Source: Paracoccus sp. TOH
GTDB taxonomy: Bacteria; Pseudomonadota; Alphaproteobacteria; Rhodobacterales; Rhodobacteraceae
Direction of reading: 5' to 3'
DNA length: 64,000 bases
Assembly (NCBI RefSeq): GCF_030388245.1
Contig: NZ_CP098363.1
Coordinates: forward strand, 161,541 to 225,540
Numbering within the stretch: the first letter of the stretch is position 1; each line of letters opens with the position of its first letter. Both the position numbers and the translations under genes were made by a program. The notes below the pieces were generated by a model. The model was not told where the DNA came from and searched no databases. It saw only the letters and a list, made by a program, of their open reading frames with translations. This document shows positions 48,417 through 57,617 of the stretch, in pieces.

Positions 48417-49917
48417 CCCACATTTCCCAAGTAAGGCGCTGATTTCGCTGTCCTGACCATTATATTTCCTATATAAAACATGGTGTTGAAGGCTGCGAGG
48501 GGCGCGTTTCATGGATCACCCAGAGGGTGCGGGCTTGCAACGGGCAGATCGGGTGGATTTCGACCCTCGCGTGCGGCTGGAATTTCGCGGCACGCAGCTC
48601 AGTTCCGACGGCGGCCTTCTGGTGATGCGCGAGCTTGATGACGCGCTCGGGTTGTCCGATTTGGCGTCAGCGGCGCTGCGCGATACTCGCTCTGGCAAGA
48701 ACACGGTCCATCGGCTCGACGGCCTGTTCCGGCAATCAGTCTTTGGGCGGCTGGCCGGATACGAGGATGTCAACGACGCCAACCGTCTCGCCTGCGATCC
48801 GGTCATGCGCCAAGTTGTCGGCGGCAGAGCGGTCGATGCACAAGCGGCCTCGGCATCGCAGATGGGACGGTTCGAGACCGAGACGCTGGCTCTGGCCGGG
48901 AACCGTGCCGCGCTGGCCGACCTGAACGGGCAATGGATCGACCGGTTCCATGACCGTAACGGGCTGAAGTACATCGTTCTGGACATGGACAGCTCGGTCA
49001 GCCCGACCCATGGCGACCAGGAAGGGTCCGCCTGGAATGGCCATTTCGACTGTAGCTGCTATCACCCCAACTTTCTGTTCAACCAGTTCGGGATGCTGGA
49101 ACGCTGCGCCCTGCGCCATGGCAACGTCCACAGCGCCGATGGCTGGCGTGATGTTCTCGACCCCGTCATTGCGCGCTACGCGGAGCGCGACCTTGGTGGC
49201 AGGTTCTTCCGGGCCGATGCTGCCTACGCGATCCCGGCGATCTATGAGCGATTGGAAGAAGCGCGGTTCTTCTACGCCATCCGGCTGCCCGCAAACGCGG
49301 TCCTCAAGGACAAGATCGCGCATCGGCTAACGCGCCCTGTCGGGCGGCCGTCACTGACCAAGGTCAAGCGGTTCTTCGAGGAATTCGAGTATCAGGCGGC
49401 GTCCTGGGACAAGGAACGCCGGGTGATCGCCAAGATCGAATGGCATCCGGGCGAACTGTTCCCGCGTGTCGGCTTCATCGTCACCAACCTGCCGATGGAG
49501 CCGGACTGGGTGGTGCGGTTCTACAACCAGCGCGGCACCGCCGAGCAGCACATCAAAGAGGGCAAATACGCCTTTCGCTGGACGCGGCTGTCGTGCCGGA
49601 AGTTCCGCGACAATGAGGTGCGGCTGCAACTGCACGCCCTGGCGTACAACCTGGCCACCTTCTTGCACTGCATCGAGCTGCCCGAGGCCATGGCCGACTG
49701 GTCGTTGACCAGCCTGCAACTGAAGCTGATCAAGATCGGGGCACGTGTGGTCCGTCACGCCCGCACCATCACCTTCCAGCTGGCCGAGGTCGCTGTCACC
49801 GGCACGATGGTACGCGCCATCCTCGCCGCTATCCGCCGATTGCGAGCGCCACCGCTATGCGCATGATCGCGATCCACGCTCAAACTGAACGAAAGCGGCT
49901 GGACAGATCTGTCCGCT
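48417..49917 (+). mobile_element. IS1380-family insertion sequence, copy 1
   Basis: A 1501-base block identical to 54241-55741 in the same orientation. Terminal inverted repeats could not be defined by eye. The right end carries the palindrome GGACAGATCTGTCC. The left end supplies the last codons and stop (PTFPK) now read by the relaxase-like gene. Confidence 0.8.
48511..49866 (+). CDS. IS1380-family transposase, copy 1
   Basis: A 451-residue DDE transposase: LEFRGTQLSSDGGLLVMREL is the typical N-terminus; YIVLDMDSSVSPTHGDQEGS and GRFFRADAAYAIPAIYERLE hold two acidic catalytic residues, and NQRGTAEQHIKEGKYAFRWT the third (Glu in the IS1380/IS4-type Y-x2-R-G-x2-E-like motif). The same protein is encoded at 54335-55690. 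It is full length and probably active. Confidence 0.93.
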   Translation: MDHPEGAGLQRADRVDFDPRVRLEFRGTQLSSDGGLLVMRELDDALGLSDLASAALRDTRSGKNTVHRLDGLFRQSVFGRLAGYEDVNDANRLACDPVMRQVVGGRAVDAQAASASQMGRFETETLALAGNRAALADLNGQWIDRFHDRNGLKYIVLDMDSSVSPTHGDQEGSAWNGHFDCSCYHPNFLFNQFGMLERCALRHGNVHSADGWRDVLDPVIARYAERDLGGRFFRADAAYAIPAIYERLEEARFFYAIRLPANAVLKDKIAHRLTRPVGRPSLTKVKRFFEEFEYQAASWDKERRVIAKIEWHPGELFPRVGFIVTNLPMEPDWVVRFYNQRGTAEQHIKEGKYAFRWTRLSCRKFRDNEVRLQLHALAYNLATFLHCIELPEAMADWSLTSLQLKLIKIGARVVRHARTITFQLAEVAVTGTMVRAILAAIRRLRAPPLCA

Positions 49918-50649
49918 CAGCCAGGTGATCATGCGCGTGGTGAAGCTTTCCAGCCGCGCCAGTTTCAGCGCCTGCCTGTCCTGCACGCGCAGCAGAAGCG
50001 CGCGGCGGGGGGCCAGATCATCGGGCTGTGCGGGCGGCGTCCAGATCAGCATCTGGCCGTCCTGCGGGCCACGCATCATCATCGGGCCGCTGCGCAACAG
50101 ACGCGCCCGCATCTCTTCCGAGCCATGGGTCAGCAGGTGGCGCGCGTAAAGCGGGTCGCAAAAGCGCAGATAGAACCACTCGCCCTGTTCATCGCAGAGC
50201 CGCGTTAGCTTGCGCAGATGGGCGCGCACCTCTTGCAGGGGCAGGGGCGAGCGCAGGAACACCCCCGCCTCGGCATCCCACAGGTCGCGATGCGCATCGC
50301 CCCGGGTGAAAAGGCTGCGGGTGAAGTCATTGCCCTCGGCCAGTTCCACCAGCCAGGGCGCGGTATCGGCCAGATCCTCGGCCGTGGTGCCGTCAAACAG
50401 GCAGGCGTGCGGCAGGCCGGATTGGCGCAGGCGCTCGGGCAGGAAGCGGATGCGGGCGGCGTCGAGCAGCGCAAAGCTGCGCTGAGCCGGATCGCCAAAG
50501 AGCCATGGATGCAGGGCGTCAGGGACCGTCGGGCGGGGCCAGACCCCGATCTGCCGCGCCAGAGGCTGAACCCCTTCAAGGGTGGTTTTCTGCGGCGCGG
50601 ATCGCGGCTGGGGATCGTCAGAGACTGGCAATAACCACGGATCGAACAT
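49918..50649 (-). pseudogene. DUF4123 protein (type VI secretion adaptor), 3' truncated
   Basis: DUF4123 proteins escort type VI secretion effectors onto VgrG. The readable domain has MFDPWLLPV, HPWLFGDPAQRSFALLDAAR, FLPERLRQSGLPHACLFDG and WLVELAEGNDFTRSLFTRG, then FYLRFCDPLYARHLL. IS1380 copy 1 cuts the gene at 49917 after TTRMITWLS; a false extension runs into the IS. No vgrG or effector gene is in the block, so the fragment records where the segment came from. The start could be ATG 50649 or slightly upstream. Confidence 0.72.
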
Positions 50650-50763
50650 AGGCGGCACCGGCTGAAAAACTGGCGTCACTATGGCGTTCAAGCTGTTGAA
50701 TGACCAGCCCGAAGCGATGTGACGCGGGGAAAACTCCGGCACTCGGGAGGCGAGAATTTAGCG

Positions 50764-50788
50764 CCGAGGGGGCGGCTTGCCCCCTCGG
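50764..50788. terminator. Strong hairpin between APC permease and DUF4123 gene
   Basis: CCGAGGGGGC (50764-50773), loop GGCTT, GCCCCCTCGG (50779-50788): a perfect 10-bp stem just downstream of the permease gene on the minus strand. Confidence 0.7.
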
Positions 50789-50807
50789 TCCAGATCAGTT
50801 GCGGGTA

Positions 50808-52274
50808 TCAGTTGCGGGTGGAGTCGCCGTGATGCGCGGCCAGATCCTCGACATTCTCAAGATAGCCCGCCGCATGGCGGTGGCTCGCGCGGTTCCAGAT
50901 CCAGGTCACCACCCACAGCACGACACCGACCGCCAGCAGCCATCCGGCAATGCGGTACTGCTCCATCTGCGCGGCGCTGCGCGCCCAGGGCCCGGCCAGA
51001 AAGGCGCAGGTCAGCGCGCCGATCCAGGGCAGGATGCCGGGGGTGCGGAAATGCTCATGCGAGACCGGCTGACGGCGCAGCACCAGCAGCGCGATGTTCA
51101 CCACCGTGAAGACGCACAGCAACAGCAGCGCGGTCGTGCCACCCAGAAGGCTGATCGCCGGGGTCTCGGAGCGGGTGACCACGAAATAGATCAGCCCGAA
51201 GGCCAGAGCCGTGGTGAAGGCGATCGAGACATAGGGCGTGCGCCGCGTCGGATGCACAAGGCCAAGCCCATGCGGCAGGACCCGCTGCCGCGCCAGCCCG
51301 TAAAGCAACCGGCTGGCCATCAGCATATTGATCAGCGCCGAGTTCGCCACTGCGAACATGCCGATGAAGGGGAAGATCTTGTCGAAGGGGAAGTTCGGTG
51401 CCCCGGCCCGCACCACCTGCGTCAACGCCGATCCTTTGCTCGGGTCCGAGAGATCGCCCACCGGCACCAGCGCCACCGCGCAGATCGAGACCAGCACATA
51501 GATGACCCCGGTGACGCCCAGCCCGGTCAACATGATCTTCGGGAAGATCCGGACGGGGTCCTTGACCTCCTCGGCCATGTTCACCGAATCTTCGAACCCG
51601 ACCATGGCGAAGAAGGCCAGCGCCGTGGCGGCGGTCAGGGCCAGAAAGGCGCCCTTGTCCTCGGAAGATTTGAAGACCATCACCTCGGAGAAATCGGCGC
51701 GGCCCTGGCTCATGGCGTAAAAGCCGATCATGATGATCATCAGAAGGCCCGAAAGCTCGACGCAGGTCAGCACGACGTTGGCCTTGACGCTTTCGCCGAC
51801 GCCCCGGAAGTTGATGATCGCGACCAGCGCCATGAAGCCCAAAGCGATGGTCAGGATGCCGGTGCCGCCCGCCTGAAAGCCCAGGTGGAAGCCGTCGTTC
51901 ACGAAGCCCGCAAAGGCGTTCGACGCGGTCGAGGCTGAGGTGATGCCCGAGCACATGACGGTGAAGGCGACCAGAAAGGTCAGGAAGTGGATGCCGAAGG
52001 CGCGATGCGTGTAAAGCGCAGCGCCTGCGGCCTGTGGGTATTTGGTGACCAGCTCCAGATATGAGAGCGCGGTGATCGTGGCCACCAGAAAGGCGATCAG
52101 GAACGGAGCCCATGCCGCGCCGCCGACCTCGCCCGCGACGGTGCCGGTCAGGGCATAGACCCCGGTTCCCAGAATGTCTCCGATGATGAAAAGCAGAAGT
52201 AGCTTCGGGCCCATGACCCGGTGCAGTTCCGGTTGTGCTGGCACCGATCCGGTTGCCGGCTGCGTTCCCGCCAT
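50808..52274 (-). CDS. APC-family amino acid permease
   Basis: A 488-residue transporter with 12 to 14 membrane helices. Typical APC text: KLLLLFIIGDILGTGVYALT (helix 1 with the unwound GTG), EVGGAAWAPFLIAFLVATIT, SYLELVTKYPQAAGAALYTH and GFEDSVNMAEEVKDPVRIFP. Substrate is most likely a cationic or neutral amino acid, not decidable by eye. It is part of the transposon block and has its own hairpin terminator. Confidence 0.88.
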   Translation of the reverse strand: MAGTQPATGSVPAQPELHRVMGPKLLLLFIIGDILGTGVYALTGTVAGEVGGAAWAPFLIAFLVATITALSYLELVTKYPQAAGAALYTHRAFGIHFLTFLVAFTVMCSGITSASTASNAFAGFVNDGFHLGFQAGGTGILTIALGFMALVAIINFRGVGESVKANVVLTCVELSGLLMIIMIGFYAMSQGRADFSEVMVFKSSEDKGAFLALTAATALAFFAMVGFEDSVNMAEEVKDPVRIFPKIMLTGLGVTGVIYVLVSICAVALVPVGDLSDPSKGSALTQVVRAGAPNFPFDKIFPFIGMFAVANSALINMLMASRLLYGLARQRVLPHGLGLVHPTRRTPYVSIAFTTALAFGLIYFVVTRSETPAISLLGGTTALLLLCVFTVVNIALLVLRRQPVSHEHFRTPGILPWIGALTCAFLAGPWARSAAQMEQYRIAGWLLAVGVVLWVVTWIWNRASHRHAAGYLENVEDLAAHHGDSTRN

Positions 52275-52500
52275 GTCGGTTCCTCCCTCTTGGCGTTCAC
52301 AATGGAGTTATTGTGCGAGCCATGGGGCAATCCGCGCAAGGATCATGGCGCAGCATAGGCAATCACGCGCATGGGGCGGATGCGGGGCCGTTCCGGTGCT
52401 TTGGCATTAAATCTGCCGACTACAGTAGATTATCGGAAAGTTCTCGAAACAACCTGAGGTACGGGCGTCGAGCCGCTGCGGGGCCTCCCGCAGCGGTCGA

Positions 52501-54018
52501 TCACATTCCGGGCTGCTGCGACGAGGCCGAATTGAGCGCCGCGACGGGCTTTCCGCTGCGTTTCCAGACGATCAGCGACGCCGCCAGAAGCATCACGATG
52601 GCGGCGAAAGTCACCCAGACGAAGGCGTGATCGAAGGCGAGCCGTGCGTATTGAAGAAGCTCGGCCGCCTGATCGGCGGGCAGGGTCTCGGCGTGGATCA
52701 TCGCCTCATCCAGACTGTCGCGCGCGGCGGCGCTGAGCGGGACCGAGTCCGGCACATGCAGGAAGAAGGTGTAGAGCGCCGAGAACAGGCTGCCGAGGAT
52801 CGCCACGCCAAGCGCACCCCCCAGCTCATAGGAGACCTCCTCGACCGAGGCGGCCATGCCTGCGCGATCCTCGGGTGCCGACAGCATGATGGCGCTGGAG
52901 GCGGCGGTCATGCAGGCCCCGATGGCGAAGCCCATCACCGCCAGCGCGCCCAGCCAGATCGCGGCCGCGGCTTGATAGCTGAGAAGATAGCCCGCAAGCC
53001 CCAGTCCGGCGACCAGAAGCGTCAGCCAGATCATCCGCTCGGTCCCCAGACGCGACAGCATTAGCCCGGCAATCGGACCGGCAAAGAAGGCCGCCAGCGG
53101 CAGGGGCAGGTTCAACAGCCCCGCGTAAAGCGGCGAATGCCCCAGCACCAGCTGCATGCGTTGGGTAAAGACCAACTCGAACCCGATCAGCGTGCCCGCG
53201 GCGACCAGCGCCGCAATCACCCCCGCCGTGAAGCGCGGAATGGCGAACAGCGAAAAGTCGATCAGGGGATGGGCGCTGGCCAGCTGTCTGCGGACGAACA
53301 GCACCATGGCGATCAGGCCGATGGCGAAGACCAGCGCGGCCTCACCCCAGGCGGGATCGCGTTTGGCGATTTCCTTGATCGCATAGACCAGCCCGACCAG
53401 ACCCACCATCACCTGCAATGAGCCGATGAGGTCCCAGGGCCGGTCCTTCACCCCCTCGCGATAGGGCAGCAGCAGAGGCACCAGCACCAGCGCGACCAGC
53501 ACCACCGGCACGTTGATCAGGAAGACCGAGCCCCACCAGAAATACTCCAGAAGGATGCCGCCGATCACCGGCCCGATGGCCGCGCCGCCCGAGGCGACGG
53601 CCGCCCAGATGCCGATGGCGAAGGCGCGCTCATCCTCATCGGTGAAGGTCAGGCGGATCAGTGACAATGTGGCGGGCATCATCATTGCCGCGCCCACGGC
53701 CATCGCCACCCGCGCGCCGATCAGCGCCTGCGGCGACCAGGCAAAGGCCGCCATGGTCGAGGCCAAGCCGAAGACCGCCAGCCCCAGCATGAACATCCGG
53801 CGGTGGCCGAAGCGGTCGCCCAGCGTGCCCAAGCCCGGCAGCAGGCCCGCGACGACCAGAGGATAGGCGTTCACGATCCACAGCTTCTGGTTCGCCGTCG
53901 CGCCCAGATCATGCGTCAGCCGAGGCAGCGCCGTGTAAAGCACCGTCATGTCGATGACGATGAGGAACAGGGCGCTTGAGATGACGGCAAGGGCCAACCA
54001 GCGGTTGCGAGCGGGCAT
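52501..54018 (-). CDS. MFS drug exporter, DHA2 family (SmvA/QacA-like)
   Basis: A 505-residue 14-helix proton-driven exporter. Motif D1-like VIDMTVLYTALPRLTHDLGA lies in helix 1, motif A GTLGDRFGHRRMFMLGLAVF follows, and motif C is GAAIGPVIGGILLEYFWWG. SmvA and QacA export cationic biocides and dyes. A divergent TetR gene (54102) shares the promoter region but is cut by IS1380 copy 2, so the exporter may be expressed without its repressor. Confidence 0.9.
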   Translation of the reverse strand: MPARNRWLALAVISSALFLIVIDMTVLYTALPRLTHDLGATANQKLWIVNAYPLVVAGLLPGLGTLGDRFGHRRMFMLGLAVFGLASTMAAFAWSPQALIGARVAMAVGAAMMMPATLSLIRLTFTDEDERAFAIGIWAAVASGGAAIGPVIGGILLEYFWWGSVFLINVPVVLVALVLVPLLLPYREGVKDRPWDLIGSLQVMVGLVGLVYAIKEIAKRDPAWGEAALVFAIGLIAMVLFVRRQLASAHPLIDFSLFAIPRFTAGVIAALVAAGTLIGFELVFTQRMQLVLGHSPLYAGLLNLPLPLAAFFAGPIAGLMLSRLGTERMIWLTLLVAGLGLAGYLLSYQAAAAIWLGALAVMGFAIGACMTAASSAIMLSAPEDRAGMAASVEEVSYELGGALGVAILGSLFSALYTFFLHVPDSVPLSAAARDSLDEAMIHAETLPADQAAELLQYARLAFDHAFVWVTFAAIVMLLAASLIVWKRSGKPVAALNSASSQQPGM

Positions 54019-54046
54019 CGGGACCTCATGAAGTGAAGAAGCGGCT

Positions 54047-54086
54047 TTGACAAACTTGCGGAAAGGAATAAATACGCCCGTACTGA
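54047..54086 (+). promoter_or_regulatory. Promoter/operator between exporter and tetR fragment
   Basis: TTGACA (54047-54052), 16 bases and TAAATA (54069-54074) face the TetR gene. The stretch AATACGCCCGTACT just beyond has TACG/CGTA symmetry and is a candidate TetR operator. Confidence 0.4.
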
Positions 54087-54101
54087 AATGGAAGGGTGAA
54101 A

Positions 54102-54240
54102 ATGTCGGGACGTCCCAGAACGATCGACCGCGACAAGGTGCTGGACGCGGCCGAGGCGATTGTCAGCCGTGTCGGAGCCTCGGGTCTGACCTTCGAGGCA
54201 GTGGCGCGCGCCGCCGGGATCACCAAGGGCGGCGTCCAAT
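54102..54240 (+). pseudogene. TetR-family repressor, N-terminal fragment
   Basis: The first 46 residues are a TetR DNA-binding domain: GRPRTIDRDKVLDAAEAIVS, FEAVARAAGITKGGVQ. IS1380 copy 2 begins at 54241 and removes the rest of the HTH and the ligand domain. It is divergent from the DHA2 exporter and probably was its repressor. Confidence 0.8.
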
Positions 54241-55741
54241 CCCACATTTCCCAAGTAAGGCGCTGATTTCGCTGTCCTGACCATTATATTTCCTATATAA
54301 AACATGGTGTTGAAGGCTGCGAGGGGCGCGTTTCATGGATCACCCAGAGGGTGCGGGCTTGCAACGGGCAGATCGGGTGGATTTCGACCCTCGCGTGCGG
54401 CTGGAATTTCGCGGCACGCAGCTCAGTTCCGACGGCGGCCTTCTGGTGATGCGCGAGCTTGATGACGCGCTCGGGTTGTCCGATTTGGCGTCAGCGGCGC
54501 TGCGCGATACTCGCTCTGGCAAGAACACGGTCCATCGGCTCGACGGCCTGTTCCGGCAATCAGTCTTTGGGCGGCTGGCCGGATACGAGGATGTCAACGA
54601 CGCCAACCGTCTCGCCTGCGATCCGGTCATGCGCCAAGTTGTCGGCGGCAGAGCGGTCGATGCACAAGCGGCCTCGGCATCGCAGATGGGACGGTTCGAG
54701 ACCGAGACGCTGGCTCTGGCCGGGAACCGTGCCGCGCTGGCCGACCTGAACGGGCAATGGATCGACCGGTTCCATGACCGTAACGGGCTGAAGTACATCG
54801 TTCTGGACATGGACAGCTCGGTCAGCCCGACCCATGGCGACCAGGAAGGGTCCGCCTGGAATGGCCATTTCGACTGTAGCTGCTATCACCCCAACTTTCT
54901 GTTCAACCAGTTCGGGATGCTGGAACGCTGCGCCCTGCGCCATGGCAACGTCCACAGCGCCGATGGCTGGCGTGATGTTCTCGACCCCGTCATTGCGCGC
55001 TACGCGGAGCGCGACCTTGGTGGCAGGTTCTTCCGGGCCGATGCTGCCTACGCGATCCCGGCGATCTATGAGCGATTGGAAGAAGCGCGGTTCTTCTACG
55101 CCATCCGGCTGCCCGCAAACGCGGTCCTCAAGGACAAGATCGCGCATCGGCTAACGCGCCCTGTCGGGCGGCCGTCACTGACCAAGGTCAAGCGGTTCTT
55201 CGAGGAATTCGAGTATCAGGCGGCGTCCTGGGACAAGGAACGCCGGGTGATCGCCAAGATCGAATGGCATCCGGGCGAACTGTTCCCGCGTGTCGGCTTC
55301 ATCGTCACCAACCTGCCGATGGAGCCGGACTGGGTGGTGCGGTTCTACAACCAGCGCGGCACCGCCGAGCAGCACATCAAAGAGGGCAAATACGCCTTTC
55401 GCTGGACGCGGCTGTCGTGCCGGAAGTTCCGCGACAATGAGGTGCGGCTGCAACTGCACGCCCTGGCGTACAACCTGGCCACCTTCTTGCACTGCATCGA
55501 GCTGCCCGAGGCCATGGCCGACTGGTCGTTGACCAGCCTGCAACTGAAGCTGATCAAGATCGGGGCACGTGTGGTCCGTCACGCCCGCACCATCACCTTC
55601 CAGCTGGCCGAGGTCGCTGTCACCGGCACGATGGTACGCGCCATCCTCGCCGCTATCCGCCGATTGCGAGCGCCACCGCTATGCGCATGATCGCGATCCA
55701 CGCTCAAACTGAACGAAAGCGGCTGGACAGATCTGTCCGCT
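54241..55741 (+). mobile_element. IS1380-family insertion sequence, copy 2
   Basis: Same 1501 bases and orientation as copy 1 (offset 5824). Flanks differ from those of copy 1 (CAAT left, GCGC right) and show no clear target duplication. Confidence 0.8.
54335..55690 (+). CDS. IS1380-family transposase, copy 2
   Basis: A 451-residue transposase with the same protein sequence as copy 1 (48511-49866), including the DDE-type acidic positions. Two identical copies in direct orientation can recombine to delete the exporter genes between them, or move them together. The gene disrupts a tetR reading frame through its IS. Confidence 0.93.
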   Translation: MDHPEGAGLQRADRVDFDPRVRLEFRGTQLSSDGGLLVMRELDDALGLSDLASAALRDTRSGKNTVHRLDGLFRQSVFGRLAGYEDVNDANRLACDPVMRQVVGGRAVDAQAASASQMGRFETETLALAGNRAALADLNGQWIDRFHDRNGLKYIVLDMDSSVSPTHGDQEGSAWNGHFDCSCYHPNFLFNQFGMLERCALRHGNVHSADGWRDVLDPVIARYAERDLGGRFFRADAAYAIPAIYERLEEARFFYAIRLPANAVLKDKIAHRLTRPVGRPSLTKVKRFFEEFEYQAASWDKERRVIAKIEWHPGELFPRVGFIVTNLPMEPDWVVRFYNQRGTAEQHIKEGKYAFRWTRLSCRKFRDNEVRLQLHALAYNLATFLHCIELPEAMADWSLTSLQLKLIKIGARVVRHARTITFQLAEVAVTGTMVRAILAAIRRLRAPPLCA

Positions 55742-55919
55742 GCGCTGAAAAACGCCGCCCCTGGGCAAGGAAACAGCGGCTTCGCGGTCTGATCCGTCCA
55801 GATCCAGCAGTCTGCGCGACCGCAGGTGCCGCTTGCGGCAGAAAATCCTTGTCTAGCGCTCGGATACAGGCGATCTTCACCTCAAACGACACGCCACTTG
55901 GGGAATGCAGGAGAAGATC

Positions 55920-56621
55920 ATGAGCCAGACGCAACCGATCGAAGTCTTCTACTTTCCGACCCCGAACGGGAAGAAGATCACCATCATGCTGGAGGAGCTG
56001 GGCGTTCCCTATCATGTGAACCCGGTTCACATCGGCAGGGGCGACCAGTTCAAGCCGGAATACCTCGAGATCTCGCCCAACAACAAGATCCCCGCCATCC
56101 TCGACCCGGAGGGGCCGGACGGCAAGCCGGTGTCGATTTTCGAATCGGGCGCCATCCTGCAGTATCTTGCCGGGAAGTTCGGCCGCTTCCACGGCAGGGA
56201 CCACCGGGCCCGGATCAAGGTCGATCAGTGGCTGTTCTGGCAGGTGGCGGGGTTCGGCCCGCTGCTGGGGCAGAACTATTTCTTTGCCAAGGATGCGCCG
56301 GAAAAAATTCCCTATGCCATCGAGCGCTACCGCAAGGAAACCCGCCGGCTCTACGGTGTCCTGAACCGGCAGCTGGACGGACGCGACCATATCGCCGACG
56401 AATTCAGCATCGCCGACATCGCCGTGATCGACTGGTCGCTTTACTGGGACGACCTGGGCGTGGACCCGGCCGAGTTCCCCAATGTGGCGGCATGGCAGAA
56501 GCGGATGCAGGCGCGCCCCGGCGTCGCGCGCGGGCTGGCGGTCAAGCTTCCGGACGGCGATGCGCCCGATATCGAGAACGAGGAGGCCCGCAGGATCCTG
56601 TATGGGCAGAGCTCGCGCTGA
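55920..56621 (+). CDS. Glutathione S-transferase (YfcG/GstB-like)
   Basis: A 233-residue GST: the thioredoxin-like N-domain has VFYFPTPNGKKITIMLEELG, VPYHVNPVHIGRGDQFKPEY and NNKIPAILDPEGPDGKPVSI, with the ESGAILQYLAGKF glutathione-binding corner; the helical C-domain ends in DIAVIDWSLYWDDLGVDP and NVAAWQKRMQARPGVARG. The Asn in TPNGKK suggests disulfide-bond reductase activity, as in YfcG. ATG 55920 follows AGGAGA. The 178 bases before it hold no gene. Confidence 0.9.
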   Translation: MSQTQPIEVFYFPTPNGKKITIMLEELGVPYHVNPVHIGRGDQFKPEYLEISPNNKIPAILDPEGPDGKPVSIFESGAILQYLAGKFGRFHGRDHRARIKVDQWLFWQVAGFGPLLGQNYFFAKDAPEKIPYAIERYRKETRRLYGVLNRQLDGRDHIADEFSIADIAVIDWSLYWDDLGVDPAEFPNVAAWQKRMQARPGVARGLAVKLPDGDAPDIENEEARRILYGQSSR

Positions 56622-56691
56622 CGGCAAGGCGAGGGCATGGTGCGGTCGGCCCCGCATGGGCCTCCGCCTCCGGCCCCCGATGCGGCTTCCC

Positions 56692-56707
56692 GCCCGCCCC
56701 GGCGGGC
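56692..56707 (+). terminator. Hairpin after gst
   Basis: GCCCGC-CCCG-GCGGGC in a GC-rich stretch 70 bases past the gst stop. No T-run, so only a possible terminator. Confidence 0.35.
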
Positions 56708-56756
56708 GCGGCGGCGGCTTGCCCCCTCGGCAGGCGCGGTGAGATAAGACCGAAGC

Positions 56757-57065
56757 ATGGACACGCCGCTTGAACCCCTGGGCCTGCTGATCGAACGCCA
56801 GTTCGGCCGGTTCGGCCACGAGACGCCGCTGGACGGCCTGCTGCTGAGCCGGGCCGTGGCGCCGAGCGGCATCATATGTTCGGTGTTCCGCCCCTCGCTG
56901 TGCGTCGTCGTCCAGGGTGCGCAGGTCAGCACCCTGGGCGACCGGCCGTTCCAGCACGATGCGGGCCAGGGCATGCTGGTTTCGATCGACGTTCCGATCA
57001 TCGCACGGATCACCCAGGCCACGGCGGACCGCCCTTACCTGGCATTCAACCTGGAAATGGACCTT
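56757..57065 (+). pseudogene. AraC-family regulator, N-terminal fragment
   Basis: About 103 residues of the AraC_N cupin-like ligand domain (LLLSRAVAPSGIICSVFRPS, LCVVVQGAQVSTLGDRPF, GQGMLVSIDVPIIARITQAT). The two-HTH DNA-binding domain is absent: at about 57066 the sequence becomes IS5-family. It likely regulated the adjacent gst. Confidence 0.7.
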
Positions 57066-57350
57066 AGGCTCCAGACCCATTGATTTCAGACCGTTGACAT
57101 GATTCAGGCTCTGCAAGGAGACCTGATCGATGAGCAATCTTTATTGGCTGACCGACGCCCAGATGGAGCGCCTCAAGCCGTTCTTTCCCAAGAGCCATGG
57201 CAAGCCCCGCGTCGATGACCGTCGCGTTCTGAGCGGTATAATTTTCATCAATCGCAATGGGTTGCGCTGGTGTGACGCGCCGAAGGAATACGGCCCGGCC
57301 AAGACCCTCTACAACCGTTGGAGGCGCTGGAGCGACAATGGCGTATTCGC
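57066..57350 (+). mobile_element. IS5-family element, 5' fragment
   Basis: The transposase starts at ATG 57130: MSNLYWLTDAQMERLKPFFP, VDDRRVLSGIIFINRNGLRW, CDAPKEYGPAKTLYNRWRRW. This is the N-terminal orfA part of IS5-group elements. It breaks off after SDNGVFA at 57350, where TATCAA and the relaxase-like gene resume. No catalytic domain remains. Confidence 0.85.
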
Positions 57351-57614
57351 TATCAAGCCCTCGCGGCCGAGACAGCCGAAGAGCTTGAGCGGCACCGCGC
57401 TGGGCTGTCTCATGCTGTAGACCTTCAGGAACAGGTTCAACAGTCCTTGCAGGGGTTCGCACAGAGTATGTCGTTTCTGGGGGATGCGGTGAAGATCGAA
57501 CAGAAGGCTGATGGCACCAATGCGTTGACGATTTACACCAGGCGCATTCCCTCTGTTCGCAATTGCGACCGCGATCCAGGCTGTGTGGCCCGGATAGACA
57601 CCAGGTCGAACTGA
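57351..57614 (+). pseudogene. Relaxase-like membrane protein, 3' part
   Basis: Reads YQALAAETAEELERHRAGLS, AVDLQEQVQQSLQGFAQSMS, KIEQKADGTNALTIYTRRIP and a Cys-containing end, CDRDPGCVARI, to TGA 57612-57614. The frame joins exactly to 47040-48416 through the duplicated TATCAA. The combined protein would have about 544 residues, with this coiled-coil part after the membrane helix. It has no start of its own that is convincing. Confidence 0.65.
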
Positions 57615-57617
57615 ACC

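Larger units (their letters stand above)
48417..57350. mobile_element. Transposon block with two IS1380-family copies, flanked by TATCAA
   Basis: TATCAA precedes 48417 and follows 57350. Removing the block plus one repeat rejoins a coding frame (EKAQYQ to ALAAETAEELERH). Contents in order: IS1380 copy 1, DUF4123 gene fragment, APC permease, MFS exporter, TetR fragment, IS1380 copy 2, gst, AraC fragment, IS5-family fragment. The right end lies inside IS5-like sequence, so the block has been rearranged since or during insertion. Confidence 0.65.

Noticed and set aside
49901..49914. The palindrome GGACAGATCTGTCC as a telomere or resolvase target
   Set aside because: It occurs at the same place in both IS1380 copies (also 55725-55738) and is much shorter than known hairpin telomere sites.
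55704..57137. A 477-codon minus-strand frame opposite gst and the AraC fragment
   Set aside because: It has no family text, while gst on the plus strand is complete with a ribosome site.
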